64,000 nt of DNA from Paenibacillus sp. FSL R5-0623. GTDB taxonomy: Bacteria; Bacillota; Bacilli; Paenibacillales; Paenibacillaceae. The notes under the pieces were generated by a model, which saw only the letters and a list, made by a program, of their open reading frames with translations, was not told where the DNA came from and searched no databases. The translations under genes and the position numbers were made by a program. The stretch spans positions 2,418,001 to 2,482,000 of the forward strand of contig NZ_CP150233.1 of NCBI RefSeq assembly GCF_037974265.1, read 5' to 3'. Numbering within the stretch: position 1 is the stretch's first letter; every line of letters starts with the position of its first letter. Positions 18,408 through 27,319 of the stretch are shown here, one piece after another.

Positions 18408-19106
18408 ATGGCAGTAATCTCCATGAAGCAGCTTCTCGAAGCTGGGGTACACTTCGGTCACCAGACTCGTCGTTGGAACCCAAAAATGGATCGTTATATC
18501 TTCACTGAAAGAAACGGAATTTATATCATCGACTTGCAAAAGACGGTGAAAAAAGTCGAAGAGGCTTACAACTTCGTTAAAGGAATCGCAGGAGAGAATG
18601 GTAAAATTCTTTTCGTGGGTACTAAGAAACAAGCTCAAGATTCCGTTAAAGAAGAAGCTGAACGTGCTGGTCAATTCTACATTAACCAACGCTGGCTTGG
18701 CGGTACCCTGACTAACTTCCAAACAATTCAAAAACGTATTGATCGTTTGAAACAGTTGGAAGCTTGGGAAGAAGACGGTACATTCGCTGTATTGCCTAAA
18801 AAAGAAGTTATCTTGCTTCGTAAAGAAAAAGATCGTCTGGAGAAATTCTTGGGCGGTATTAAAAATATGAAAGGCCTGCCAAGCGCCCTGTTCATCATCG
18901 ATCCACGCAAAGAGCGTATCGCTGTTGCGGAAGCTCGCAAATTGGGTATCCCAATTGTAGGTATCGTTGATACTAACTGCGATCCGGACGAAATCGATTA
19001 TGTTATCCCAGGTAATGACGACGCGATCCGCGCTGTTAAATTGCTGACAGGTAAAATGGCTGACGCAGTAATCGAAGCTAACCAAGGCGAAGAAACTTCC
19101 GCTTAA
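18408..19106 (+). CDS. rpsB: 30S ribosomal protein S2
   Basis: 232 residues, the usual length for bacterial S2. Signatures: [34 protein letters not shown] and [17 protein letters not shown] 18408 has a strong TTAGGAGGTGTG site. An upstream in-frame GTG at 18291 would add 39 residues, but that stretch does not resemble S2 and overlaps the leader. S2 binds late in 30S assembly, near the S1 region. Confidence 0.98.
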   Translation: MAVISMKQLLEAGVHFGHQTRRWNPKMDRYIFTERNGIYIIDLQKTVKKVEEAYNFVKGIAGENGKILFVGTKKQAQDSVKEEAERAGQFYINQRWLGGTLTNFQTIQKRIDRLKQLEAWEEDGTFAVLPKKEVILLRKEKDRLEKFLGGIKNMKGLPSALFIIDPRKERIAVAEARKLGIPIVGIVDTNCDPDEIDYVIPGNDDAIRAVKLLTGKMADAVIEANQGEETSA

Positions 19107-19136
19107 TAGATTCGAACATATGTTATAAACTAAATG

Positions 19137-19181
19137 AAAAGGGTGGTTGGCAGGTGGATAACCTCTCACTGCCCTTTTTTT
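19137..19181 (+). terminator. Terminator/attenuator between rpsB and tsf
   Basis: AAAAGGG (19137-19143) can pair with CCCTTTT (19172-19178), and GGCAG (19149-19153) with CTGCC (19169-19173). These two pairings partly compete. A run of seven T follows at 19175-19181. Because tsf has no clear promoter of its own, partial read-through would set a higher S2 to EF-Ts ratio. Confidence 0.65.
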
Positions 19182-19221
19182 AGAGTGTACGTACAATACT
19201 TAATGTTGGAGGGAATTTATA

Positions 19222-19872
19222 ATGGCAGTTAATGCGAGTGCGGTAAAAGAACTTCGCGAAAGAACGGGCGCTGGTATGCTCGATTGTAAAAAAGCACTGG
19301 AAGAAGCAAATGGTGATGTAACAAAAGCAGCTGAATTGTTGCGTGAGAAAGGTCTCTCTGCAGCAGCAAGCAAAGCAGGCCGTGCAGCCACTGAAGGCGT
19401 TGTAGAATCTTACATCCACGCTGGTGGACGCATTGGTGTCTTGGTTGAAGTTAACTGTGAAACTGACTTCGTTGGTAAAACGGATCAATTTAAGGATTTC
19501 GTTAAAGATGTAGCTATGCAAATCGCTGCAGCTAATCCTAAATTCGTTACACGCGAAGAAGTTCCTGCAGATGAGCTTGAAAAAGAAAAAGAAATCCTGA
19601 AAGCTCAAGCTCTTAACGAAGGCAAACCAGAGAAAATCATTGAAAAAATGGTTGAAGGCCGTATCGGTAAATACTACGAAGAGTACTGCCTGCTGGAACA
19701 AACTTTCGTAAAAGATCCAGACAAAACGATCTCTCAATTGCTGAACGAAAAAATCAGCCAAATTGGTGAAAACATCTCCATCCGTCGTTTCGTTCGTTAC
19801 GAACTGGGTGAAGGTCTTGAGAAAAAAGTAGACAACTTCGTAGAAGAAGTAATGTCCCAAGTAAACAAATAA
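19222..19872 (+). CDS. tsf: Elongation factor Ts
   Basis: A 216-residue guanine nucleotide exchange factor for EF-Tu. An N-terminal UBA-like region has [18 protein letters not shown]. The core has the exchange motif ETDFV in [13 protein letters not shown]. The length matches the shorter Firmicute form. GGAGGG lies about 9 bases before ATG 19222. Confidence 0.97.
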   Translation: MAVNASAVKELRERTGAGMLDCKKALEEANGDVTKAAELLREKGLSAAASKAGRAATEGVVESYIHAGGRIGVLVEVNCETDFVGKTDQFKDFVKDVAMQIAAANPKFVTREEVPADELEKEKEILKAQALNEGKPEKIIEKMVEGRIGKYYEEYCLLEQTFVKDPDKTISQLLNEKISQIGENISIRRFVRYELGEGLEKKVDNFVEEVMSQVNK

Positions 19873-19875
19873 GAC

Positions 19876-19981
19876 GGTTTCTATAAACCGGCGAGCAAAA
19901 TTGATTTTCGAAGATATAAGAATGATGAAACTTCGAAGCGTAAACTCCCTTATATCTCAGGAAAACAGTGCCTTACCGGTT
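19876..19981 (+). promoter_or_regulatory. Structured spacer with interleaved inverted repeats before pyrH
   Basis: Three pairs of complementary arms are seen: AACCGG 19886-19891 with CCGGTT 19976-19981; TTCGAAG 19907-19913 with CTTCGAA 19931-19937; GATATAAG 19913-19920 with CTTATATC 19949-19956. The last two are interleaved, which is pseudoknot topology, and the first pair encloses both. TTCGAAG is also a near-direct repeat. A terminator follows at 20003. This is either a structured RNA leader or a small repeat element, and I recognise no known riboswitch class. Confidence 0.4.
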
Positions 19982-20002
19982 AAACGTTTTTCCTAAAAGA
20001 GC

Positions 20003-20030
20003 GGAACACAACTGTGTTCCTTTCTTTTTA
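20003..20030 (+). terminator. Intrinsic terminator upstream of pyrH
   Basis: GGAACAC (20003-20009), loop AACT, and GTGTTCC (20014-20020) form a perfect 7-bp stem, followed by TTTCTTTTT. It ends the rpsB–tsf unit or attenuates entry into pyrH–frr. Its arms share the core GAACAC/GTGTTC with the hairpin at 20063-20083. Confidence 0.75.
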
Positions 20031-20041
20031 AGCAGGAGGCC

Positions 20042-20104
20042 ATGCGCGAGAAGTTTTGTTGGTTGAACACCAAGCGTGTTCAATTCAAAGTGGAGGGTGA
20101 ATAA
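20042..20104 (+). CDS. Possible 20-residue leader peptide directly before pyrH
   Basis: ATG 20042 has AGGAGG at 20034-20039, closer than ideal with a 2-base spacing. The 20 codons end at TAA 20102-20104, and the next codon is the pyrH TTG start in the same frame. The peptide begins MREKFCWLN. It overlaps the whole of the 20063-20083 hairpin and the pyrH SD. Translation through it would melt that hairpin and could hand ribosomes to pyrH. It may be chance, given its length. Confidence 0.35.
   Translation: MREKFCWLNTKRVQFKVEGE
20063..20083 (+). repeat. Perfect inverted repeat before the pyrH SD
   Basis: TTGAACAC, a 5-base loop (CAAGC), and GTGTTCAA form a perfect 8-bp stem, 8 bases before the GGAGGG of pyrH. 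As DNA it is a symmetric 21-base site that could bind a dimer. As RNA it could compete with the terminator at 20003 by pairing its first arm with the terminator's second arm. Confidence 0.6.
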
Positions 20105-20832
<728 letters not shown>

Positions 20833-20833
<1 letters not shown>

Positions 20834-21387
20834 TGCCACAAGCGGTTAAACAACATGCCGAAGAGCGTATGGAAAAAGCAATTCAAGCATTGCGTCGTGA
20901 CCTGGCTACTTTGCGTGCAGGCCGTGCAACTCCAGCTCTTCTGGACCGAATCCAGGTAGAGTATTATGGAGCAATGACGCCATTGAATCAACTCGCTAAT
21001 ATCAGTACTCCGGATTCCCGTACACTGATGATTCAGCCTTGGGACAAATCCTCCATGGGTGACATCGAGCGTGCCATCATGAAATCGGATCTGGGTCTTA
21101 CTCCAGCCAATGATGGTAGCATGATCCGTTTGTCTATTCCGGCATTGACGGAAGAACGTAGAGCGGAACTTGTTAAGCTGACGAAAAAGTTCGGTGAAGA
21201 AGGTAAAGTAGCGATTCGTAACATTCGCCGTGACGCGAATGATGACATCAAGAAAATGGAAAAGTCAGATATTTCCGAGGATGAATCCCGGAGACATCAG
21301 GACGATATCCAAAAATCGACCGACAAGTTTATTGCTGAAGTCGATAAGGTACTCGCTGCCAAAGAAAAAGAAATCATGGAAGTGTAA
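20833..21387 (+). CDS. frr: Ribosome recycling factor
   Basis: A 184-residue tRNA-mimic protein that splits post-termination ribosomes with EF-G. Signatures: [24 protein letters not shown] and EERRAELVK near the hinge. The C-terminal long helix is Lys/Glu-rich. ATG 20833 overlaps the pyrH TAA, so the two are translationally coupled. Confidence 0.97.
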
Positions 21388-21430
21388 GACAAGCGCAGCC
21401 CCTCCAATACGGTGGGGTTTTGTCTCTTTT
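21388..21430 (+). terminator. Hairpin after frr (weak terminator)
   Basis: CCCC (21399-21402) pairs with GGGG (21413-21416), and outer arms GACAA (21388-21392) pair with TTGTC (21420-21424). T-rich sequence follows. The inner stem has a mismatch. It probably gives partial read-through into uppS. Confidence 0.5.
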
Positions 21431-21476
21431 TCCAAGCTTCAGATAAAGAAACTTCAGGGATTTTGGAGGAACAGGA

Positions 21477-22244
21477 ATGATCAAACGGGTTCGGTCGTGG
21501 TGGAATGGGGCTGACAAGCAGGAAACGCTGACTATATCCGAGGACAATATCCCGCAGCACGTCGCCATCATCATGGACGGCAATGGACGATGGGCCAAAC
21601 GTTTGGGACTCCCGCGTATAGCCGGGCACCAAAATGGCATGAAGGCAGTCAAACGTGCGACCATCGCGGCGGATGAACTGGGCATCAAATATCTGACGAT
21701 GTACGCTTTTTCGACAGAAAACTGGACGCGTCCAAAAGAAGAAGTGGATTTTCTGATGCGACTTCCGCAAGAATTTCTAGCCATAGAGCTGGATGAACTT
21801 ATAGAAAAAAATGTGCGCATTCGCATGATGGGTCAAGAGGAACATTTACCTTCTCATACCATTAATGCCTTGCGGGAAGCCATTCGTCTTACGGAACATA
21901 ATACAGGTCTCGTTTTGAACTTTGCAATGAACTATGGAAGTCGTCGTGAAATGACGGACTGTGTTAAACAGATCGCTCTGCAGGTGAAATCGGGGGAACT
22001 ATCGGCAGAGGACATAACACCTGAACTCATTGATAGACATATGCTGACGGTTGACATGCCCGATCCGGATCTGCTGATCCGGACGAGCGGAGAGTTGAGA
22101 TTAAGCAACTTTATGCTCTGGCAGCTTGCATATAGTGAATTATGGTTTACGGATATATACTGGCCCGAATTTGGCAAAAAGCATTTGCTTGAAGCAGTAG
22201 CCGAATATCAGCGCAGAACAAGGCGTTACGGCGGTTTGAAATAG
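21477..22244 (+). CDS. uppS: Undecaprenyl diphosphate synthase
   Basis: A 255-residue cis-prenyltransferase that makes C55 diphosphate, the carrier lipid for cell wall synthesis. Catalytic D34 lies in IIMDGNGRWAKRLG. The family motifs MYAFSTENWTRP, NFAMNYGSRREM and DLLIRTSGELRLSNF are present. GGAGGAACAGGA precedes ATG 21477. The gene is followed by cdsA, as in most Firmicutes. Confidence 0.97.
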   Translation: MIKRVRSWWNGADKQETLTISEDNIPQHVAIIMDGNGRWAKRLGLPRIAGHQNGMKAVKRATIAADELGIKYLTMYAFSTENWTRPKEEVDFLMRLPQEFLAIELDELIEKNVRIRMMGQEEHLPSHTINALREAIRLTEHNTGLVLNFAMNYGSRREMTDCVKQIALQVKSGELSAEDITPELIDRHMLTVDMPDPDLLIRTSGELRLSNFMLWQLAYSELWFTDIYWPEFGKKHLLEAVAEYQRRTRRYGGLK

Positions 22245-22260
22245 ATGGAGGATGAAGCCG

Positions 22261-23055
22261 TTGAAACAGCGATTAACGACAGGAATCATAGCAGGTGTGT
22301 TGTTTTTAGGTTTTTGCATGCTGGGCGGACCCTGGTACCATGGTTTGGTACTGCTTATGGCTCTCATCGGTTATTATGAATTTGTTAAAATGACCGGGGT
22401 GATGCCTTTTTCAGGTGTGGCCCTGATTGGATATGCTGGTGTTTTTGCCATTGTGTTTCCTTGGGAGATGCTTTGGGAGGCAAGACCGTTATCCTTATTT
22501 CAGGTCATCTGGATAGTAATGCTTGTGCTGATGACAGCTTCGGTTGTCACCAAAAATAAGCTTCCCGTGAATACAGTGGCGATGCTTTTCATCGGCGTGT
22601 TGTATATAGGGATCGGTTTCTATTACATTGCAGAATCCAGACATCTGCATCATGGATTGTTCTGGACTTTCCTGTTGCTGGGCTCCATATGGGCCAGTGA
22701 TGCAGGAGCTTATTTTGTAGGGAAACTAATTGGTAAAAACAAACTGTGGCCTTCCATCAGTCCAAACAAAACCGTGGAGGGTGCGCTGGGTGGCATCGTG
22801 ATTGCAATTGTTACTTCTGTTATTTTTGCATTAGTATCAGATGGTTTGCTTTCGTGGCAAAGAGCGATTGTGATCGGAATTGCCTGTGCAGTTGTAGGTC
22901 AGATGGGTGACTTGATCCAGTCTGCATACAAACGTGTATATAATATCAAGGATTCAGGCAGTCTTCTCCCAGGGCATGGAGGCATTCTTGATCGGTGCGA
23001 CAGCTGGATTGTTGTTTTTCCATTCGTACATATACTAATGCTATTGCCCTACTAA
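22261..23055 (+). CDS. cdsA: Phosphatidate cytidylyltransferase
   Basis: A 264-residue polytopic membrane enzyme forming CDP-diacylglycerol for phospholipid synthesis. The C-terminal signature is present: SAYKRVYNIKDSGS followed by LPGHGGILDRCDS with the metal-binding Asp residues. I chose TTG 22261 because GGAGG at 22247-22251 is 9 bases away. ATG 22252 would directly abut that SD. It starts 16 bases after uppS. Confidence 0.95.
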   Translation: MKQRLTTGIIAGVLFLGFCMLGGPWYHGLVLLMALIGYYEFVKMTGVMPFSGVALIGYAGVFAIVFPWEMLWEARPLSLFQVIWIVMLVLMTASVVTKNKLPVNTVAMLFIGVLYIGIGFYYIAESRHLHHGLFWTFLLLGSIWASDAGAYFVGKLIGKNKLWPSISPNKTVEGALGGIVIAIVTSVIFALVSDGLLSWQRAIVIGIACAVVGQMGDLIQSAYKRVYNIKDSGSLLPGHGGILDRCDSWIVVFPFVHILMLLPY

Positions 23056-23125
23056 AGAAGAACTTGAGTCTGAGATAACAGCATTGTTTGCCGTAGGCAT
23101 TGGATAATTAAAAATGAGGTGCAGC

Positions 23126-24265
23126 ATGAAAAAAATTGCGATTCTCGGGTCAACCGGTTCCATTGGAACCCAGACACTGGATGTAGTTGACATGCATCCA
23201 GAACTCTTTCAAGTGGAGGGACTGGCTGCCGGAGGCAATACAGACCTGCTGGTCGAACAAACCAAACGTTACCGGCCGAAGAAGGTATCGGTGGGGTCCA
23301 AAGAACTGGCGGAGAAGGTAGCTCCACATTTGCCAGCAGGAACGCAACTGTTTTATGGCACTGAGGGACTCGTAGAAGTTGCGGCAGGAACCGATGCGCA
23401 TACGGTTGTTACAGCGGTGGTGGGGAGTGTTGGATTGGAGTCAACGCTTGCTGCCATAGACGCAGGCAAACAGATCGGGCTGGCCAACAAGGAGACATTG
23501 GTTACAGCGGGGCATATTGTTACTACAAGAGCGGCTGCCAAAGGAGTCTCTTTGCTACCCATCGATAGTGAGCACTCTGCGATATACCAATGCTTGAATG
23601 GTGAAAACAGAGAACGCTTGGCAGGCATTACGCTCACCGCTTCAGGCGGATCATTCCGGGATCTTACCCGTGAACAGTTGAAGAGCGTGACTATTGAGGA
23701 TGCGCTTAAACATCCGAATTGGTCAATGGGGTCCAAAATTACGATAGACTCGGCAACGATGGTTAACAAGGGTCTCGAGGTCATTGAAGCACATTGGTTA
23801 TTTGGTCTTCGATATGATCAGATTAATGTATTGCTTCACCCAGAGAGTGTTATTCATTCCTATGTGGAATTTGATGACACCAGCATCATCGCACAACTGG
23901 GGAATCCGGATATGCGCGTTCCCATTCAATATGCACTGACTTACCCTGACCGCTTGCCATCACCAGCACAGCGTCTGTCTCTTGCTCAAGCTGGAAAATT
24001 ACATTTCCGTGAGATGGATATGGAACGGTTCCCGTGTTTAAGAATGGCGTATGAGTGTGGTAAAATGGGAGGAACCGGAACAACGGCGTTTAATGCAGCC
24101 AACGAGGTTGCTGTAGCCCGTTTCTTGCGTAAAGAGATTTCATTCCTTAAAATAGAAGATATTATTGCTTCTGTGCTGGAAGCACACCACAATGTGGACG
24201 AGCCTGATCTGCAGGAGATCGCGCGTTGTGATCAGGAGAGCCGTAAGCTTGCGGCCAGTCTGTAA
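23126..24265 (+). CDS. dxr: 1-deoxy-D-xylulose 5-phosphate reductoisomerase
   Basis: A 379-residue enzyme of the MEP isoprenoid pathway that makes MEP from DXP using NADPH. The nucleotide-binding motif ILGSTGSIGTQTLDV is at the N-terminus. LANKETLVTAG, the metal/substrate site IDSEHSAIYQCL and SDSATM-like IDSATMVNKGLE are present. I chose ATG 23126 with GAGGT 5 bases upstream. ATG 23114 would include the SD in the coding region. It supplies precursors for UppS nearby. Confidence 0.96.
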   Translation: MKKIAILGSTGSIGTQTLDVVDMHPELFQVEGLAAGGNTDLLVEQTKRYRPKKVSVGSKELAEKVAPHLPAGTQLFYGTEGLVEVAAGTDAHTVVTAVVGSVGLESTLAAIDAGKQIGLANKETLVTAGHIVTTRAAAKGVSLLPIDSEHSAIYQCLNGENRERLAGITLTASGGSFRDLTREQLKSVTIEDALKHPNWSMGSKITIDSATMVNKGLEVIEAHWLFGLRYDQINVLLHPESVIHSYVEFDDTSIIAQLGNPDMRVPIQYALTYPDRLPSPAQRLSLAQAGKLHFREMDMERFPCLRMAYECGKMGGTGTTAFNAANEVAVARFLRKEISFLKIEDIIASVLEAHHNVDEPDLQEIARCDQESRKLAASL

Positions 24266-24378
24266 TCTCTTTTTTCATAACAAATTGGAAGAAGTGATTC
24301 TCTTGTGCGGCATCAGAGAATAATGATAATCTAGAGGGACAGACTGCGGTATGTGCCGTGAAGGAGGATGGATAGGGA

Positions 24379-25650
24379 TTGGAAACCATACAAGTGGTAT
24401 TTCTAACGGTGCTCATGTTCTTTGTCATCGTGACGGTTCATGAATGGGGGCATTATTATTTTGCCAAACGCGCCGGTATTCTTGTACGGGAGTTTGCGAT
24501 CGGTTTTGGTCCAAAATTGTTCTCATATAAAAGAAACGAGACCCAGTTTACATTGCGTTTGTTGCCTTTTGGTGGATATGCACGAATGGCAGGGGAAGAT
24601 CCGGAACTGGTAGAGATCCAGGAAGGACAGACCATTGCGGTAAGATCAGTGGATGACCAGGTGAAGATGATCTATCTGGACCAGCTGGATAACCGTAAAA
24701 ATGTAATACGTGGTGAAGTCATCTCCATTGATATGGAGAGAGCGCTGAAGCTTCAACTCGATGTAGATGGAGAGATTCAGGAGTATCGTATTCATCCTCA
24801 AGCAATGTTGGTAAGTCGTGGTAAACAAACGCAGATTGCACCGAAAGATCGTCAATTCGGCAGCAAAACTGTTGGACAGCGTGCATTGGCTATTTTTGCG
24901 GGCCCACTCATGAACTTTATCTTGGCCTTTGTGCTGTTTGCTGTATATGCGCAGATGGCAGGAGTTCCGGTGGAAAATCCAAAAAATCTTCAAATTGGTG
25001 AGGTGCTTGAAGGTGGGGCAGCCGATCAGGCGAACCTGCAAAAGGGCGATATTATCGAAACCATCAATGGTACTGCAATTGGTACGGATTCTCAAAAAAT
25101 GGTGTCGATGATTGCCGATTCCAAAGACAAGCCGATGGAATGGACGCTGCGCCGGGGTTCGGATACGTTTAATATAACGATTACTCCACGTGCTGTAGAA
25201 GGACAAGAGGGCGGTAAAGTGGGGATCGTACCTACGTTACCAACCCGATCTGTTGGATTTGTAGAGACATTTAAAGTCTCAGGCGTGGCCATGGTTGATA
25301 CAACCAGAATAATATTTGAAGGTTTTAAACATCTGATCAATCAATTCAACATGGATGATATTGGTGGCCCAGTTCGTACATTTGAAGTGACAGGGCAAAT
25401 TGCTAAACAAGGGATTGAACAATTAACGAGATGGGCAGCAATTTTGAGTCTGTATCTTGGGATATTTAACTTGCTACCAATACCTGCACTGGACGGCAGC
25501 CGTCTGGTATTTTTGGGAATTGAAGCGCTGCGCGGCAGACCTGTTGATCCCAATCGCGAAGGCATGGTGCATTTCATCGGATTTGCGATGTTGTTTGTGT
25601 TGATGCTGGCAGTAACTTACAATGATATATTACGTTTAATTAACGGATAA
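24379..25650 (+). CDS. rseP: Site-2 intramembrane metalloprotease RseP/RasP
   Basis: A 423-residue membrane zinc protease that cleaves anti-sigma factors and signal peptide remnants within the membrane. The active site H21-E22-x-x-H25 lies in the first helix. A PDZ domain spans about 200-290 (GGAADQANLQKGDIIETING). The third zinc ligand is the Asp in PALDGSRL. It starts at TTG 24379 with AAGGAGG upstream. The 113-base gap before it has a TTCTCT/AGAGAA inverted repeat and a possible weak -10 (GATAAT). Confidence 0.95.
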   Translation: METIQVVFLTVLMFFVIVTVHEWGHYYFAKRAGILVREFAIGFGPKLFSYKRNETQFTLRLLPFGGYARMAGEDPELVEIQEGQTIAVRSVDDQVKMIYLDQLDNRKNVIRGEVISIDMERALKLQLDVDGEIQEYRIHPQAMLVSRGKQTQIAPKDRQFGSKTVGQRALAIFAGPLMNFILAFVLFAVYAQMAGVPVENPKNLQIGEVLEGGAADQANLQKGDIIETINGTAIGTDSQKMVSMIADSKDKPMEWTLRRGSDTFNITITPRAVEGQEGGKVGIVPTLPTRSVGFVETFKVSGVAMVDTTRIIFEGFKHLINQFNMDDIGGPVRTFEVTGQIAKQGIEQLTRWAAILSLYLGIFNLLPIPALDGSRLVFLGIEALRGRPVDPNREGMVHFIGFAMLFVLMLAVTYNDILRLING

Positions 25651-25712
25651 TTACGGTTGGACTACGCTCTGGACATTCAGAGATAGTCGTTATGGGAGGA
25701 CGCTGGAGTCTT

Positions 25713-27167
25713 ATGTCAAAGGAAAATGATAAACAGTTCGTGACTGAAATCACACCACAGGGTGAGGATTTCTCACGCTGGTACATTGATGTTATCAAAA
25801 AAGCTGATCTCATGGACTATGCACCCGTACGCGGTTGTATTGTGTTCAAACCAGACGGCTTTGAAATCTGGGAACATATTAAGGATGAGTTGGATCGTCG
25901 TTTCCGGGAAACGGGCCATCGCAATGCGTACTTCCCGATGTTCATTCCTGAGAGCTTCTTTCAAAAGGAAAAAGAGCACGTGGAAGGTTTTAACCCTGAA
26001 TTACCATGGGTTACTGAAGCTGGCGGAGAGAAGTTGGAAGAACGTCTGGCAATCCGTCCTACATCCGAAACGATTATCGGTCACATGTATTCCAAGTGGA
26101 TTCAGTCTTATCGGGATCTGCCGGTACTGATCAACCAGTGGGCTAACGTAGTTCGTTGGGAAAAAAGAACGTTGCCGTTCCTTCGCACAAGTGAGTTCCT
26201 GTGGCAGGAAGGTCATACAGCGCATGAGACGGAAGAAGAAGCACGTGAAGAAACGATGAAAATGCTTGAGATTTATCGTGAAGTGGTTGAGGAATACTTG
26301 GCTATTCCTGTAATTGTTGGTCAGAAAACCAAATCCGAGAAGTTTGCGGGTGCGGTGGATACGTACTCGATCGAAGCCATGATGAAGGATGGGCGTGCTG
26401 TACAAGCAGGTACATCTCACTATATGGGGACGAACTTTGCAAAAGCATTTGAAATCCAGTATCTTAGCCGCAATAATGTGCTGGAGCTGGCTTACACTAC
26501 TTCATGGGGAGTAAGCACTCGTTTGATCGGTGCATTAATTATGGTTCACGGAGATGACCGTGGTCTCGTACTTCCTCCTAAAGTGGCACCAACACAAGTG
26601 GTCATGATTCCAATTGGGCCTCCGAAAACGCGTGATGCTGTTGTTGGGCGTGCAGATGAGTTGTTCACTGAGTTGAAAAAAGCTGGAGTTCGTGTGAAAA
26701 TGGATGACCGCAGCGATGTTCGCCCAGGTTGGAAGTTCAATGAATACGAGATGCGCGGTGTTCCGATTCGTCTGGAGATTGGTCCACGTGATATGGAAAA
26801 TGGCGTTTGTGTACTCGTATCACGGATCACAGGTGAGAAGAAAGTGGTAGAACAAGCGAACCTGGTAGAAGAGATCCAGGCTATGCTGACACAGATTCAG
26901 GCAGATATGTTAGAGCGTGCTCGCACATTTATGTCGGATAACTTCTACTCCGTGGATACACTCGATGCGATGAAAGAACTGATGGAAAATAAACGCGGGT
27001 TTACACTGGCTGGATGGTGCGGTTCAGAAGCTTGCGAAGATAAAGTAAGAGAAGTCACAGGTGCAACAAGCCGGAACATTCCGTTCAAGCCTGCGGAAGA
27101 AAAGCATACGTGCCTGGCTTGTGGTGAACAGGCAGAACACACGGTTGTGTTTGCAAGAGCATACTAA
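25713..27167 (+). CDS. proS: Prolyl-tRNA synthetase, archaeal/eukaryotic-like type
   Basis: A 484-residue class II synthetase that charges tRNA-Pro. Motif 2 lies in NQWANVVRWEKRTLPFLRTSEF (split), and motif 3 near WGVSTRLIGALIMVHGDD. It lacks the large editing insertion of the bacterial type and ends in a C-terminal extension with a Cys-rich patch (CGSEACEDK … CLACGEQ) and a terminal Tyr, as in archaeal/eukaryotic-like enzymes. B. subtilis carries the 560-residue bacterial type at the same locus. I chose ATG 25713. ATG 25692 lies before the SD GGGAGG. Confidence 0.93.
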   Translation: MSKENDKQFVTEITPQGEDFSRWYIDVIKKADLMDYAPVRGCIVFKPDGFEIWEHIKDELDRRFRETGHRNAYFPMFIPESFFQKEKEHVEGFNPELPWVTEAGGEKLEERLAIRPTSETIIGHMYSKWIQSYRDLPVLINQWANVVRWEKRTLPFLRTSEFLWQEGHTAHETEEEAREETMKMLEIYREVVEEYLAIPVIVGQKTKSEKFAGAVDTYSIEAMMKDGRAVQAGTSHYMGTNFAKAFEIQYLSRNNVLELAYTTSWGVSTRLIGALIMVHGDDRGLVLPPKVAPTQVVMIPIGPPKTRDAVVGRADELFTELKKAGVRVKMDDRSDVRPGWKFNEYEMRGVPIRLEIGPRDMENGVCVLVSRITGEKKVVEQANLVEEIQAMLTQIQADMLERARTFMSDNFYSVDTLDAMKELMENKRGFTLAGWCGSEACEDKVREVTGATSRNIPFKPAEEKHTCLACGEQAEHTVVFARAY

Positions 27168-27178
27168 GTCAGGATCAC

Positions 27179-27208
27179 TTGACGAAAAGCACTTATTCAC
27201 CGTTTAAG
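27179..27208 (+). promoter_or_regulatory. Possible SigA promoter for polC
   Basis: TTGACG (27179-27184) and TTTAAG (27203-27208) are 18 bases apart in the 152-base proS–polC gap. The -10 is a poor match (4 of 6). polC may also be read from upstream. Confidence 0.3.
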
Positions 27209-27319
27209 TAATGAATGGAGAGCTTCTGTCGGATAAAATGAGTCGGTGCGAGTTCGGATCGGTGACATTTTTGAATGCAGGGGCTTTTCATGCTTTAAGG
27301 GGGTACAAGGAGGAACACG

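Noticed and set aside
18336..19196. Long open frame on the - strand (286 codons)
   Set aside because: It lies opposite rpsB, has a composition like a mirrored gene (many Phe and Ser), no SD and no known motifs.
20063..20083. LexA/DinR operator
   Set aside because: The Bacillus LexA box has GAAC and GTTC four bases apart. Here they are nine bases apart.
25651..25712. T-box leader before proS
   Set aside because: The gap is about 60 bases, too short, and has no T-box sequence or terminator.
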